A DNA stretch of 64,000 bases from Hyphomicrobium sp. (GCA_002928515.1 PERI01000001.1:248001-312000), one strand, 5' to 3'; shown: positions 1-9,541, numbered from the stretch's first letter. Numbers and translations: made by a program. Notes: a model not told the origin generated them from the letters alone.

Positions 1-1
1 C

Positions 2-658
2 GGTTGCCGACTTGGTATCAAGTTTCCTGAAGTGACAGCGATGCAGGCTCGGGCGATTTTCGAGGCGGCTATCAATGCCGGTCGTAAAACTGGCAGTCCT
101 GCAATCCCGGAAATCATGATTCCGTTCGTCGCATATCGCCAAGAGTTCAATATTTTGCGTGCTGTGATTTCAGATGTCGCAAAAGCAGTTGAAGCGGAAA
201 TGGGCGTGAGCCTTGAATACGATATTGGAACAATGATCGAGCTTCCACGTGCAGCGTTGCGAGCAGGCGATATTGCTATGGGCGATGACGGTGCTGATTT
301 CTTTTCATTCGGCACCAACGATTTGACGCAAACGGCGCTGGGTTTATCGCGCGACGATGCGGCGCCGATCCTATCGAACTATCTCGAACATGATGTCATC
401 GTGATCGACCCGTTTGTTTCGATCGATCAGGCCGGTGTCGGCGAGCTGGTAAAAATTGGTGTCGATCGTGGACGCGCAGCGAAGCCAGGATTAAAGACTG
501 GTATTTGCGGTGAACACGGTGGGGATCCGAAATCCATCACGTTCTTTGAAAGCGTTGGCCTCGATTATATTTCGTGTTCACCCTATCGCGTGCCGATTGC
601 GCGGCTTTCGGCAGCGCAAGCTACCATTCGCAAGCAGATGGCATCGGTAAAAAGTTAA
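2..658 (+). CDS. ppdK: Pyruvate, phosphate dikinase, C-terminal part (5' end outside window)
   Basis: This is the C-terminal, PEP-binding TIM-barrel part of pyruvate phosphate dikinase, which interconverts pyruvate + ATP + Pi and PEP + AMP + PPi. The reading frame is open from base 2 (GCRLGI, typical of the family), so the gene starts before the window. Visible family motifs are EIMIPFVA, GTMIELPRAAL, SFGTNDLTQTALG and GICGEHGGDP; the last carries the catalytic Cys that protonates enolpyruvate. About 218 codons are present of a family length near 880. The stop overlaps the end of the convergent small gene by 4 bases. Identification is firm. Confidence 0.96.
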   Translation, partial: GCRLGIKFPEVTAMQARAIFEAAINAGRKTGSPAIPEIMIPFVAYRQEFNILRAVISDVAKAVEAEMGVSLEYDIGTMIELPRAALRAGDIAMGDDGADFFSFGTNDLTQTALGLSRDDAAPILSNYLEHDVIVIDPFVSIDQAGVGELVKIGVDRGRAAKPGLKTGICGEHGGDPKSITFFESVGLDYISCSPYRVPIARLSAAQATIRKQMASVKS

Positions 659-885
659 AACGGATTACCGTTATCGCGATCAAGTTCATCAAGACGCGGA
701 GGGCGTGGACGCGGCCCGTTGTTCTTTGGCATCAAAAGCAGCACGAGAATGAGTGGCGGGAATAGAAAGCACCACGCCATCCAGGATGAATACTCACGGT
801 TTTTCAATCCGGCGATGAGGGCAGCCAATGCTGAGGCCGCTATTGCGGTTCCTCCCCAGATGACAATCCACTGCATCGTTTCCAC
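655..885 (-). CDS. Small two-helix membrane protein, unknown function
   Basis: A 76-residue protein with two hydrophobic stretches (about residues 6-27 and 35-53) and a charged, proline/arginine-rich C-terminal tail. That is the pattern of a small inner-membrane protein. The GTG start at 885 has GGAG about 11 bases upstream; an ATG at 876 is an alternative. It stands alone between ppdK (convergent, 4-base overlap) and nadC. I recognise no family. The hydrophobicity pattern is the main reason to believe it is real. Confidence 0.55.
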   Translation of the reverse strand: METMQWIVIWGGTAIAASALAALIAGLKNREYSSWMAWCFLFPPLILVLLLMPKNNGPRPRPPRLDELDRDNGNPF

Positions 886-999
886 GTGGCTTACTCCAAG
901 TTGAATGGCACATGCCGAGCGCCATTAACATCGCATGATATGTGCGGCAAGTGTGGCTGATTCAAGCTCGCAGTGGATGTTAGGGTGATTAACTTGAAA

Positions 1000-1881
1000 T
1001 TACTGAGCTGATAAATCAGTTGTGAAGTCCAGCCCGAGGTCGAGAACGGGTGCGGAATGCGTCAGCGCGCCGATTGAAATCATGTCCACACCGCTTTCAG
1101 CAATGGCTCGGACAGTTGACAAGGATACACCACCGGACGCTTCGGCTATGGCTCGACCTGCAATCATTTTTACAGCCTGCTTGAGTTGTGCGGGTGTCAT
1201 ATTGTCGAGCAGGATGGCATCGACTTTGTGTTTGAGAACATCATCGAGTTGTTCGAGGGTATCGACTTCAACTTCGATTTTGACCATGTGACCGGCTGCG
1301 GCTTGAGCTGCGCTTATTGCATTCGATAAGCCGCGTGCCGCCACGATGTGATTGTCCTTAATCAGGATAGCGTCGAATAAGCCAGTGCGGTGGTTTTGAC
1401 CGCCTCCGCAGCGCACGGCATACTTTTCAAATGCGCGCAGTCCTGGCGTGGTTTTGCGCGTGTCGACGATTTTGACATGCGTTCCAGCAACAGTGTCAAC
1501 GTAGCGGCGCGTGAGTGTTGCGATGCCTGATAGTCGGCCCATGTAGTTCAATGCGACGCGCTCTGCGGTGAGAATTGCGCGTGCTTGGCCGTTTACTCTG
1601 GCAATGACACTTCCTGCTGTCGCTTTCGTTGCGTCTTGCGTTACGATCTCAAATTGGACGTTCGGATCGAGCGCGCGAAAGGCTGCCTCGGCGAGTTGCA
1701 AGCCAGCGATGACGCCATCGGTGCGTGCTGCAATCACGGCTTCGGCGCGCGCGGTTGCAGAAACGGTGGCATTGGTCGTGATGTCGCCTTGAAGGCCTAA
1801 GTCTTCGGCAAGTGCGGCGCGAACGGCTGCTTCGACCAACGGTTCTGGTAACCCGGCGATGATTTCAGTCACGTGCCGCAT
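1000..1881 (-). CDS. nadC: Nicotinate-nucleotide pyrophosphorylase (quinolinate phosphoribosyltransferase)
   Basis: Converts quinolinate and PRPP to nicotinate mononucleotide, CO2 and PPi, the third step of de novo NAD synthesis from aspartate. The protein is 293 residues, normal for the family. TRKTTPGLR at residues 141-149 and CGGGQNHR at 158-165 are substrate-binding signatures, and IEVEVDT and ILLDNM follow in the C-terminal barrel. The start overlaps the nadB stop by 13 bases, so nadB and nadC are very probably translated from one mRNA as the last genes of nadABC. Confidence 0.97.
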   Translation of the reverse strand: MRHVTEIIAGLPEPLVEAAVRAALAEDLGLQGDITTNATVSATARAEAVIAARTDGVIAGLQLAEAAFRALDPNVQFEIVTQDATKATAGSVIARVNGQARAILTAERVALNYMGRLSGIATLTRRYVDTVAGTHVKIVDTRKTTPGLRAFEKYAVRCGGGQNHRTGLFDAILIKDNHIVAARGLSNAISAAQAAAGHMVKIEVEVDTLEQLDDVLKHKVDAILLDNMTPAQLKQAVKMIAGRAIAEASGGVSLSTVRAIAESGVDMISIGALTHSAPVLDLGLDFTTDLSAQ

Positions 1882-3569
1882 CCGGCCGCTAAGATTGTTG
1901 GCGGGGTGAGCAACGTTCGGGGTGCTTTGTTATTCAGATCATCGATGGTCATAAATGTGCGGGACGCGAGTTTTGCGTTTGGATAGGGATAGTCGGACCG
2001 AAAATGTCCGCCACGGCTCTCTTTGCGATTCAAAGCAGCGGCCGTGATCAGTCTTGCAGCTAGTATCATATTTGACAGAACGGAATCGGCCTCTGCTTCA
2101 TGAGCCATTGCATCCAACTCGGATGCGGCTTTGCGCAATCCTTTTGCGTCACGGACGACGCCAACGTAGTTCGTCATGATATTGCGCAGGCGTTCCACGG
2201 CAACTGCGCGACGTTCAGGATCGGCAGGGCTTGTCCCGCGGACGCGACGTGGCTCTACGAAATGGCCAACGCGGTCCTTCGGCAAAACAGATTTGATATC
2301 GCGTGCCACGCGTGCACCAAAAACGGCCGCTTCAAGGAGAGAGTTCGAGGCAAGTCGGTTGGCACCATGTAAACCGGTGGATGCAACTTCGCCGACGGCC
2401 CACAGACCTGCGAGGCTGGTTCTGCCGCGATCATCGGTGGCGATGCCGCCCATATGATAGTGCTCGGCTGGTGCAACGGGGATCAATTCTCGCGCTGGAT
2501 CGATGCCTGCACGACGGCAATGGGCGTAGACGGTTGGATAGGCTTCTGCAAAGCGTTCTCCGAGTGCGGTTCTGCAATCGAGAAATGCGCCGCGTCCGGC
2601 CATAATTTCAGCGAACACGCCTCGTGCCACGATGTCTCGTGCAGCTAAGTCTCCGTTTGGATCGAGGCTTAACATAAAGCGCTCGCCGTTGGCATTTACG
2701 AGTGTTGCGCCATCGCCTCGTAGCGCTTCGGAAGCAAGCGGAGCCGGATCAATGTTGGCTGCGATCGCGGTTGGATGAAATTGAACAAATTCAGCATCGG
2801 CGATTACGGCACCAGCGCGGGCTGCCATCGCTATCGCTTCACCTTTGGCATAGGTCGGGTTCGTTGTGAGCGCATAGAGTGCGCCGACGCCACCGGTTGC
2901 GAAGACAACGGCAGAAGCGGGCACGAATTCGTAGGTTCCATTTCCGAGTGCGGCTGGTCGGACAAGACGCACGCCCTCAACACCGTGCTCGTCTGTGATG
3001 AGATCGTCAGCTTCGTAGCCTTCAAGGACCCGGATCGATGGCGATGCTCGAACGGCTGTTATGAGAGCCTGCATGATCGCAGCGCCAGCACGGTCTCCCG
3101 AAACACGAACGACGCGTTTTTCAGAGTGGGCTGCTTCTTGGGACAGGACGTAATGGCCTTCCAGATCGCGGTCGAAAGGGACGCCGTAGGTGAGTAGTTC
3201 ACGGATGCAGTCTGGCGCTTCATCTGCAACCATATGAGCAATTGCTTCATCGACGATGCCGGCGCCCGCGGCAATGGTATCTGACGCGTGTTTGTGCGTG
3301 CTATCGCCATCACCGACTGCGGCTGCGATTCCGCCTTGCGCCCACATGCTGGATGCGCCTTCGCCAAGTGGTGCGGCAGCAATGACGGTAACCGGTAATG
3401 GTGCAAGTTTCAGCGCAGTGAAGAGGCCAGCAAGCCCTGCGCCAATAATTACTACGTCGCCCGCGCGTGGATGTGCTTGTGCGGGTTTAAAATTCGACAA
3501 CATTGGGCGGCGACGCTTGACAGTCATAGCAGTCATGCCTCTTGCAGCGCACAGCGCGGGGTTGCTCAA
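1869..3569 (-). CDS. nadB: L-aspartate oxidase
   Basis: FAD enzyme oxidising L-aspartate to iminoaspartate, the first step of de novo NAD synthesis. The dinucleotide-binding motif GAGLAGL lies at about residues 43-49, followed by [16 protein letters not shown] and the [12 protein letters not shown] region, both typical of the fumarate reductase/aspartate oxidase flavoprotein family, lie further on. Length is 566 residues from the ATG that overlaps the nadA stop (ATGA). Starts at Met12, Met15 or Met23 are possible, because the first ~30 residues are poorly conserved in kind. It is the middle gene of nadABC. Confidence 0.97.
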   Translation of the reverse strand: MSNPALCAARGMTAMTVKRRRPMLSNFKPAQAHPRAGDVVIIGAGLAGLFTALKLAPLPVTVIAAAPLGEGASSMWAQGGIAAAVGDGDSTHKHASDTIAAGAGIVDEAIAHMVADEAPDCIRELLTYGVPFDRDLEGHYVLSQEAAHSEKRVVRVSGDRAGAAIMQALITAVRASPSIRVLEGYEADDLITDEHGVEGVRLVRPAALGNGTYEFVPASAVVFATGGVGALYALTTNPTYAKGEAIAMAARAGAVIADAEFVQFHPTAIAANIDPAPLASEALRGDGATLVNANGERFMLSLDPNGDLAARDIVARGVFAEIMAGRGAFLDCRTALGERFAEAYPTVYAHCRRAGIDPARELIPVAPAEHYHMGGIATDDRGRTSLAGLWAVGEVASTGLHGANRLASNSLLEAAVFGARVARDIKSVLPKDRVGHFVEPRRVRGTSPADPERRAVAVERLRNIMTNYVGVVRDAKGLRKAASELDAMAHEAEADSVLSNMILAARLITAAALNRKESRGGHFRSDYPYPNAKLASRTFMTIDDLNNKAPRTLLTPPTILAAGCGT

Positions 3570-4630
3570 TTTGTCAAGTTGACCATGCGTTCGACGGCGC
3601 GACGTGCGCGGTCTGCCACCTCGGGATCGACCGTCACCTCGTGCTGAAGATGCACGAGGCTATCGTAGATATTTTCCAAGCTGATGCGTTTCATGTGCGG
3701 GCATAGATTGCATGGACGCACGAATTCAACATCAGGCACTTCGACGGCGACGTTGCTGGCCATCGAACATTCGGTCACGAGCACGACCTTTTTGGGTCGC
3801 TTGTCTTTGACCCAATTGATCATAGCAGACGTTGATCCGGTGAAATCTGATGCTGCGATGACATCGGGCGGGCATTCAGGATGCGCGATAATTTTCAAGC
3901 CTGGATCATCTTCGCGCAACTTATCGAGTTCAGCGCCGGTGAAGCGTTCGTGCACTTCGCAAGAACCTTTCCACGTCAGAACTTCGACTGTGGTTTGTGA
4001 CTGTACCCATTTGGCGAGGTACTGATCGGGAATGCACAGCACGCGTGGCGCGCCTAGGCTCTCGACAACTTTGACGGCGTTCGAAGAGGTGCAAGTGATA
4101 TCGCATTCGGCTTTCACGGCAGCCGATGTATTGACATAGGTAACGATGGGAACGCCCGGATAGGCTTCGCGCAACATACGCACGTCTTCGGCCGTGATGG
4201 ATGCGGCCAGAGAACACCCAGCACGCATGTCAGGGATGAGGACTGTTTTATCTGGCGACAGAAGCTTTGATGTTTCGGCCATAAAGTGGACGCCGGCCTG
4301 AACAATGACTTTTGCGTCCGTGCGTGCCGCTTCTTTCGCAAGCTGCAAACTGTCGCCTCGAAAATCAGCCACGCAGTGGAAAATTTCCGGCGTCATATAA
4401 TTGTGGGCCAGTATGACCGCGTTGCGCTCAACTTTGAGTTCGTTGATGGCTTTGATCAGCGGGGCGTAGTGCGGCCACTCCATCGGCGTGATGACATGTT
4501 TCACACGTTGATAGAGGGGTTCCATTTCCGCCTTGAGAGCCGGCGACCAAGAATATGGAACGACCGTCTTCGCGGCTGGATGAGCTGTGCGCTGCGTTGG
4601 TCGAGAGACGTCCATCAGTACTGAGCTCAT
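3566..4630 (-). CDS. nadA: Quinolinate synthase
   Basis: Condenses iminoaspartate with dihydroxyacetone phosphate to quinolinate using a [4Fe-4S] cluster. The protein has 354 residues. Candidate cluster cysteines are in MRAGCSLA, in ITCTSSNA and in the C-terminal CNLCPH motif. VILAHNYM and [11 protein letters not shown] are family signatures. The ATG at 4630 has AGGAG about 8-12 bases upstream. It is the first gene of nadABC, and the two related palindromes at 4653-4673 and 4712-4750 lie directly in front of it, the nearer one 23 bases from the start codon. Repression by NadQ when NAD is plentiful is the likely control. Confidence 0.97.
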   Translation of the reverse strand: MSSVLMDVSRPTQRTAHPAAKTVVPYSWSPALKAEMEPLYQRVKHVITPMEWPHYAPLIKAINELKVERNAVILAHNYMTPEIFHCVADFRGDSLQLAKEAARTDAKVIVQAGVHFMAETSKLLSPDKTVLIPDMRAGCSLAASITAEDVRMLREAYPGVPIVTYVNTSAAVKAECDITCTSSNAVKVVESLGAPRVLCIPDQYLAKWVQSQTTVEVLTWKGSCEVHERFTGAELDKLREDDPGLKIIAHPECPPDVIAASDFTGSTSAMINWVKDKRPKKVVLVTECSMASNVAVEVPDVEFVRPCNLCPHMKRISLENIYDSLVHLQHEVTVDPEVADRARRAVERMVNLTN

Positions 4631-4652
4631 CAGTGCAATCTCCTATGCCTAT

Positions 4653-4673
4653 ATATACTCTATTCGAGCATAT
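4653..4673. promoter_or_regulatory. Probable NadQ operator, proximal site
   Basis: A 21-bp inverted repeat, ATATACTC-TATTC-GAGCATAT, with a single mismatched pair. It shares the core ATRCTC-N5-GAGCAT with the second site 50-60 bp upstream. It lies 23-43 bp before the nadA start and overlaps an AT-rich stretch that could be the -10 region, as expected of a repressor site. The link to NadQ is inference from gene context. Confidence 0.65.
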
Positions 4674-4711
4674 GTGAGGCAGACGACTTGCCGGCCATCA
4701 TGCCGGAGAGT

Positions 4712-4750
4712 TGTGTTCAGAAATGCTCTATCTGAGCATTCCTGAACACA
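4712..4750. promoter_or_regulatory. Probable NadQ operator, distal extended palindrome (39 bp)
   Basis: Left arm TGTGTTCAGAAATGCTC, 5-base spacer TATCT, right arm GAGCATTCCTGAACACA: 16 of 17 positions pair. The inner core AATGCTC-N5-GAGCATT repeats the core of the site at 4653-4673, with the same spacing. It follows the nadQ stop by 58 bases but has no T-run after it on the minus strand, so it does not look like an intrinsic terminator. Confidence 0.65.
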
Positions 4751-4807
4751 TGTAATCTAATGTAACGATGAGCGCTTTTCCAGTGTCCGCGCAAAAAATA
4801 AGCAAGC

Positions 4808-5863
4808 TTAGCTACGGCTTGGCGGTGCGGATACGCGGACACCTGGTGCTGGTCGTTCGAGCAAAACTTCGCGACGAAAACGGAACAGCTTTGCAGGACG
4901 CCCACCGGTTCGCGTTTTGACATCACCCGTCGGCTCGACCAATCCAGCGCCTTCAACCAATCTGCGGAAATTCTGTTTGTGCAAATGCGGTCCTAAGATT
5001 GCTTCGACGGTTTTTTGCAATTCATACAGCGTGAACTCATCAGGCATCAGTTCGAAGATGACTGGCCGATATTTGATTTTCGCGCGCGTGCGACCGATAG
5101 CTGTCGCAAGAATGCGGCGATGGTCCGTTTGCATCGGTAATCCAAGACGCACGCGGTCTGGCCAATTCTGAGCAGCGCTACGACCATCGCGTAAGGCTTC
5201 ATCGACGAGGCCTGCTTCGTACAAGAGTTCGAAACGCTCAAGAACTTTTTCTTCGTCCCAAGCTGCACCGTCCAAACCAAAACAAATGCGCGCGCGATCG
5301 GCACGTGCGATTGGGCGTTGAGGCGTCGTTGCGGCTTGCGGTTGCTCGGCCCATGCCTTCAGTCGAGGTTCGATCTCGCGAACGATAATCTCTGGGCGTC
5401 CACGTCGCCAATCTTCCCATGGGAAGTACTGATACCAACTGCGCCACACGCCATTGGTCAAGCCGTGTTGTCCGCTGGCTTGGGTCAGTGCTAGGTAGCC
5501 AATAGAAACGACATGCGGGCTGGAATCGCCAGGCTCAATGTGGCGTCCGCGATCAGCAAACGTGTAGAGCTGTTCAGCGTAGCCTAGATCGAGGCCTGTC
5601 TGATCGCGCACCCATGCACGCAAGCCACCTTCCAGCGTTCGATGTTCGCGTGGATTGAAAGGGCCGAATGGAAGAGCATCGGTAGCACCTCCACTGTCGG
5701 CATCACCACGCACAGCAAGTGCGACAGGCTCGTCTTCGAGCACAGCGATGATAGCTGCGTTCAGTCCGATGCCTACCGCTGTCGCGTCGGGCACTTCATC
5801 GCCAGACTCGCGGAGTAATTTCTCAGAGGACGGTTTTCTACGTCCAGAAAGTTCCATGTTCAT
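4808..5863 (-). CDS. nadQ: NAD biosynthesis transcriptional regulator NadQ (COG4111 family)
   Basis: A 351-residue protein of the COG4111 type, which comparative genomics proposed as the alphaproteobacterial repressor of de novo NAD synthesis. The N-terminal half is Nudix-like (AVLEDEPVALAVRG; FGPFNPREHRTLEGGLRAWVRDQTG). The C-terminal part (about 265-340) looks like a winged helix, with TLYELQKTVEAILG and the basic stretch RTGGRPAKLFRFRREVL. It lies directly upstream of nadABC in the same direction, with two matching palindromes in the gap. The protein family and location are what I see; regulation by an NAD-related ligand is inference. Confidence 0.85.
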   Translation of the reverse strand: MNMELSGRRKPSSEKLLRESGDEVPDATAVGIGLNAAIIAVLEDEPVALAVRGDADSGGATDALPFGPFNPREHRTLEGGLRAWVRDQTGLDLGYAEQLYTFADRGRHIEPGDSSPHVVSIGYLALTQASGQHGLTNGVWRSWYQYFPWEDWRRGRPEIIVREIEPRLKAWAEQPQAATTPQRPIARADRARICFGLDGAAWDEEKVLERFELLYEAGLVDEALRDGRSAAQNWPDRVRLGLPMQTDHRRILATAIGRTRAKIKYRPVIFELMPDEFTLYELQKTVEAILGPHLHKQNFRRLVEGAGLVEPTGDVKTRTGGRPAKLFRFRREVLLERPAPGVRVSAPPSRS

Positions 5864-5972
5864 TACGTGTCATCCCCGTGCTCCCCATATGTTGAGCTAG
5901 AGGTCGATCATGGCGATTTTCAGAGTAACTGTTGCAATAAAAGCCCGTTTATTGCCGCATTATCGTCCCAAT

Positions 5973-6578
5973 TTAAGCGGCCGCCAATGTTCGAAAACGC
6001 TCAATAAAAAGGCTTTGGGCTTGGTGAGATGGCCATGGTGTCAACGTATCGAGTTTCGCGCTGAGGTCATTTGGGATGCTGTGGTGTGCGAAATAAATTT
6101 CGGCTTCGGATACCTCAAAACCAGCCAAGCGTGTGGCCTCATAGTATGCGGCCACACGGTCAGCATTCTTGATCGCAGCAGTTATGTTTTCGGATAGCGC
6201 ACTTATTTCGAAGCGCTGATGGATGGCTTCCAGAAGTTTAATTTCGAATGCCTTGTAGTCGATGCCGAGCGCCGATTTGAATGGGCTGATGAGATCGCCG
6301 ACCACATATTCTGGTGCGTCATGGAGCAGTGCGGCCCGCAGTTCCATGTTGGAGAACGTGGGATTTAAGTGCGCAGCAATGTCGGTCACGAGTAGTGAGT
6401 GCTGAGCAACGGAGAACGCGTGTTGCCCAAGTGTTTGGCCGTTCCAGCGCGCAACGCGGGCGAGGCCATGCGCGATGTCTTCGATTTCAATATCGATGGG
6501 CGATGGGTTGAGTAGGTCGAGGCGTCGGCCAGAAAGCATGCGTTGCCACGCGCGAGGCGGATTTTGTCCAGCCATCAT
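5973..6578 (-). CDS. HD-domain phosphohydrolase (YfbR-like)
   Basis: A 201-residue metal-dependent phosphohydrolase of the HD superfamily, similar to the 5'-deoxynucleotidase YfbR group. It shows QHAFSVAQHSLLV (first His), LLHDAPEYVVGD (the HD pair) and a downstream Asp in KNADRVAAYYEA. RLDLLNPSP near the N-terminus is common in these enzymes. The chosen ATG at 6578 overlaps the tag stop at 6575; the longer open frame to 6635 would extend into tag. It is the last of three overlapping genes, ygfZ-tag-HD. Confidence 0.85.
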   Translation of the reverse strand: MMAGQNPPRAWQRMLSGRRLDLLNPSPIDIEIEDIAHGLARVARWNGQTLGQHAFSVAQHSLLVTDIAAHLNPTFSNMELRAALLHDAPEYVVGDLISPFKSALGIDYKAFEIKLLEAIHQRFEISALSENITAAIKNADRVAAYYEATRLAGFEVSEAEIYFAHHSIPNDLSAKLDTLTPWPSHQAQSLFIERFRTLAAA

Positions 6579-7186
6579 CGACCCGGAATTTTCAGTTCTG
6601 TTTGTAACTTTTTGCATTGCTTGTAGCGTGAACACGTCATCACATGATCGTTGACCATGCCTGACGATTGCATGAAGGCATAGACGGTGGTCGGTCCGAC
6701 GAAGCGGAAGCCCTCTGACTTGAGTGCTTTGCTGAGAATTTTAGATTGATCTGTAGATGCAGGTGCTAACGATCCTGCTTTAATTTTGTTTTGGCGGGGC
6801 TTGTTATCGATAAAGCTCCAGATGAAATGAGCAAAAGGCATGCGCTTTTCAAGCTCAAGATAGGCCTTCGCATTATCAATTGTCGCTTCGATTTTTAAGC
6901 GATTGCGTACGATGCCGGCATCGTTCATCAGCCGCTTGATATCTTTGTCATTGTAACGGGCAATAAGCTTGGCATCGAATTGATGAAAGGCGTTGCGGAA
7001 ATTCTCACGCTTTTTGAGGATGATTAGCCAGGACAACCCAGCCTGAAAACCCTCGAGCACCAGTTTTTCAAAAAGTTTACGGCTATCCGTCAGCGGGACG
7101 CCCCATTCTTCGTCATGATATTTGCGGTAGGTGGGATCTTCGATACCCGGCCAAGGGCAGCGCTTAATTTTAGATGTCGATGTCAT
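6575..7186 (-). CDS. tag: DNA-3-methyladenine glycosylase I
   Basis: Base-excision repair enzyme that removes 3-methyladenine from alkylated DNA. The 203-residue protein begins with RCPWP, then YHDEEWGVP, FEKLVLEGFQAGLSW and GFRFVGPTTVYAFMQSSGMVNDH, the Tag signatures including the catalytic Glu and the zinc ligands (Cys and His near each end). It overlaps ygfZ by 4 bases (ATGA) and the HD hydrolase at its other end, so the three genes are probably translationally coupled. Confidence 0.95.
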   Translation of the reverse strand: MTSTSKIKRCPWPGIEDPTYRKYHDEEWGVPLTDSRKLFEKLVLEGFQAGLSWLIILKKRENFRNAFHQFDAKLIARYNDKDIKRLMNDAGIVRNRLKIEATIDNAKAYLELEKRMPFAHFIWSFIDNKPRQNKIKAGSLAPASTDQSKILSKALKSEGFRFVGPTTVYAFMQSSGMVNDHVMTCSRYKQCKKLQTELKIPGR

Positions 7187-8094
7187 CTGGGCAGATCTGA
7201 GTGTGCGCTGCGCGCGACCGCTGCTGCGCGGTAGCTCTCCAATGCATTCTGTTCTATCGTCAAAGGGCTATCCCCGGCGGTGATTTGGAGACCCTTCTCT
7301 GCGGCCTCAAGTGCGCGATCTAATCTCAGTAAGGCAAGGGCAGTGTTGCCATCAACGGTACCGATTTTTCCGATCACTGCTTCGCCAAGTAAGATATCGC
7401 TTCCGCTTGTTAGCGATGAAGTTGCGATCACTTGCACAATGCGTTTGCGAATGACCGTCTTGTTGTGCATGCGGGCGACAACTTCCTGTCCCACATAGCA
7501 GCCTTTTGTAAACGATACGCCGTTGAGCAGATCGAAGTTGGCTTCGTGCGGTGTGATATCTGCGAAGGCGTAGTCATAGCCGCCCTGCGGAACAATGAGA
7601 GCGACACGCAGTGCATCGTAATCACTTGCGGGGACCGTCGTGATTGTCGATGTTTCGATGTCTTGTGAGGCATCCGCCAAAATGCGAAAACCAAGAGCCG
7701 GGCGACGTGGGTCGGCGAATGACACCGCGCCTTGTATCATTGATCTGGGGACTGAATCGTGTCCCCAATATGCAAACGTTTTGCAGTGCTGGCTTTGGTC
7801 GGAAATTTCGACGTCTGCCCGTAATTTATACATCGTCAGTCGCTTGACGAGATCTGGCGCGCGTTCACGCGCGACATCCAGAATAAAGCCGGTAGGGGTC
7901 GGCAAGATGAAGAATTCAAATAGGATTTTTCCTTGCGGCGACAGGAGTGCCGCGAACAATGCCGGATTTTTCTTCAGGTCATCCATATCTTGGGTGATGA
8001 GCCCCTGGAGCAATTTGGCAGAATCCGGTCCGCTGATCGAAACGGTGCCGCGATCTGGCAGCCGAGCAAGCTTTCCGCCGGTCATATCTCTCAC
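7183..8094 (-). CDS. ygfZ: Folate-binding YgfZ/GcvT-like protein
   Basis: A 303-residue GcvT-fold protein of the YgfZ type, which acts with tetrahydrofolate in maintaining certain Fe-S enzymes and in tRNA modification. The hallmark KGCYVGQEVVARMHNK, with the conserved Cys, is at about residues 198-213. The N-terminus (SISGPDSAKLLQGLITQD) is also typical. It is the first gene of an operon with tag and an HD hydrolase and is divergent from pyrC, 74 bases away. Confidence 0.93.
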   Translation of the reverse strand: MRDMTGGKLARLPDRGTVSISGPDSAKLLQGLITQDMDDLKKNPALFAALLSPQGKILFEFFILPTPTGFILDVARERAPDLVKRLTMYKLRADVEISDQSQHCKTFAYWGHDSVPRSMIQGAVSFADPRRPALGFRILADASQDIETSTITTVPASDYDALRVALIVPQGGYDYAFADITPHEANFDLLNGVSFTKGCYVGQEVVARMHNKTVIRKRIVQVIATSSLTSGSDILLGEAVIGKIGTVDGNTALALLRLDRALEAAEKGLQITAGDSPLTIEQNALESYRAAAVARSAHSDLPR

Positions 8095-8168
8095 TTGGAT
8101 TGCAAAGGTCTAAGGAGTTACGTATGCGGGTCGATAGCTGAACGCAAGCTGCTAGGATTATCGCGCAT

Positions 8169-9503
8169 ATGGAACAAGCTTTCGACCTTTTGATTTCAGG
8201 CGGTGTGGTCGTCAATCACGAAGGAGAGGGCGTTCGCGATATAGGAATTAAGAGCGGTCGGATTGCGGCCATCGGGGCGCTTGGATCAACCCGCAGCAAG
8301 CAAAGTATCGATGCCAAAGGTTTGCACATCCTGCCAGGATTCATCGACACCCAAGTGCACTTCCGGGAACCAGGCCTCGATCATAAAGAGGATCTGGAAA
8401 CGGGCAGTCGAGCAGCGGTTGCTGGTGGCGTGACCGCCGTTTTTGAAATGCCCAACACTAAGCCGCTTACGACAACTGCTGAGACATTGGCAGACAAAGT
8501 GCGTCGTGCACGCAAGCGTATGTTTTGCGATTTTGCTTTTTTTGTCGGCGGCACGCGCGACAATGTCAGCGACATTCCTACATTAGAGCGACTTGAAGCA
8601 TCCGCTGGCATCAAAGTGTTTATGGGGTCGTCAACGGGTGATCTCCTGGTCGACGACGAGGCAACGCTAGATCGTATTCTCTCAAGTATTTCTCGACGTG
8701 CATCCTTTCACGCCGAAGACGAAGCACGCCTAAAATCTCGCATGGGTTTGAGGCGTGCGGGGGATCCGTCATCGCATCCGGAGTGGCGTGATCCTGAAGC
8801 GGCGCTGATCGCAACGAGGCGACTTGTCGGTCTTGCTGAAAGACACAAGAAGCGCGTTCACGTTTTGCATGTTTCAACCGCTGAGGAGATGGCGTTTTTA
8901 TCAGACCATAAGGATTATGCTTCGGTCGAAGTGACGCCGCATCATCTCACGCTCGAAGCGCCGGAGTGCTACGAGCGGCTTGGCACCTATGCGCAAATGA
9001 ATCCGCCCGTTCGGGATGCACGTCACAAGGCGGCAATCTGGGCGGCGCTTTCATCGGGGATCGTGGACGTCCTCGGATCGGATCATGCACCACACCTTCG
9101 CAGCGAGAAGGATCATGAATATCCCGATACACATTCCGGTATGACCGGTGTGCAGACGCTGCTGCCGATCATGCTTGATCATGTCAATGCGGGACGGTTG
9201 TCATTGCAGCGGCTTGTGGACTTGACCAGCCACGGCCCTCAGCGGTTATTCGGCGTAATCGGCAAAGGTCGTATTGCTGTCGGTTACGATGCGGATTTGT
9301 CGATTGTCGATTTGAAACGTCGTGTGACGATTACCAATGATTGGATCGAAAGCCGGTGCGGATGGACGCCTTACGATGGTGTGTCCGTGATGGGATGGCC
9401 GGTGGGTACGATCGTGCGCGGACATCGTGTGATGTGGGATGGCGAAATATTCGATGGCGCTTGTGGCGAACCTGTACGCTTTCTCGAAGCAAGTGCTCGG
9501 TAA
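8169..9503 (+). CDS. pyrC: Dihydroorotase
   Basis: Zinc amidohydrolase that cyclises carbamoyl aspartate to dihydroorotate in pyrimidine synthesis. The 444 residues fit the class I (RNA/DNA-hydantoinase-like) dihydroorotases. FIDTQVHFREPG at about residues 58-69 holds a metal-ligand HxH-like pair in which the usual DxHxH reads TQVHF, followed by MPNTKP, a His-rich HVLHVST and GSDHAPH with the catalytic Asp. Only one metal-binding His is obvious in the first motif, so a catalytically reduced paralogue (PyrX-like) cannot be excluded. A strong terminator follows the stop codon. Confidence 0.88.
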   Translation: MEQAFDLLISGGVVVNHEGEGVRDIGIKSGRIAAIGALGSTRSKQSIDAKGLHILPGFIDTQVHFREPGLDHKEDLETGSRAAVAGGVTAVFEMPNTKPLTTTAETLADKVRRARKRMFCDFAFFVGGTRDNVSDIPTLERLEASAGIKVFMGSSTGDLLVDDEATLDRILSSISRRASFHAEDEARLKSRMGLRRAGDPSSHPEWRDPEAALIATRRLVGLAERHKKRVHVLHVSTAEEMAFLSDHKDYASVEVTPHHLTLEAPECYERLGTYAQMNPPVRDARHKAAIWAALSSGIVDVLGSDHAPHLRSEKDHEYPDTHSGMTGVQTLLPIMLDHVNAGRLSLQRLVDLTSHGPQRLFGVIGKGRIAVGYDADLSIVDLKRRVTITNDWIESRCGWTPYDGVSVMGWPVGTIVRGHRVMWDGEIFDGACGEPVRFLEASAR

Positions 9504-9506
9504 TAT

Positions 9507-9541
9507 AAAAACCCCGACCCAAAAAATGGATCGGGGTTTTT
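9507..9541 (+). terminator. Intrinsic terminator after pyrC
   Basis: Arms AAAAACCCCGA and TCGGGGTTTTT (11 bp) with a 13-base loop, starting 4 bases after the pyrC stop. The A-run on one side and T-run on the other would let it act in both directions, so it may also serve the convergent L,D-transpeptidase gene. Confidence 0.9.

Noticed and set aside
4712-4750. Reading the 39-bp palindrome as the nadQ terminator
   Set aside because: There is no T-run on the minus strand after the hairpin, and the inner core is repeated at 4653-4673 before nadA, which fits an operator better.
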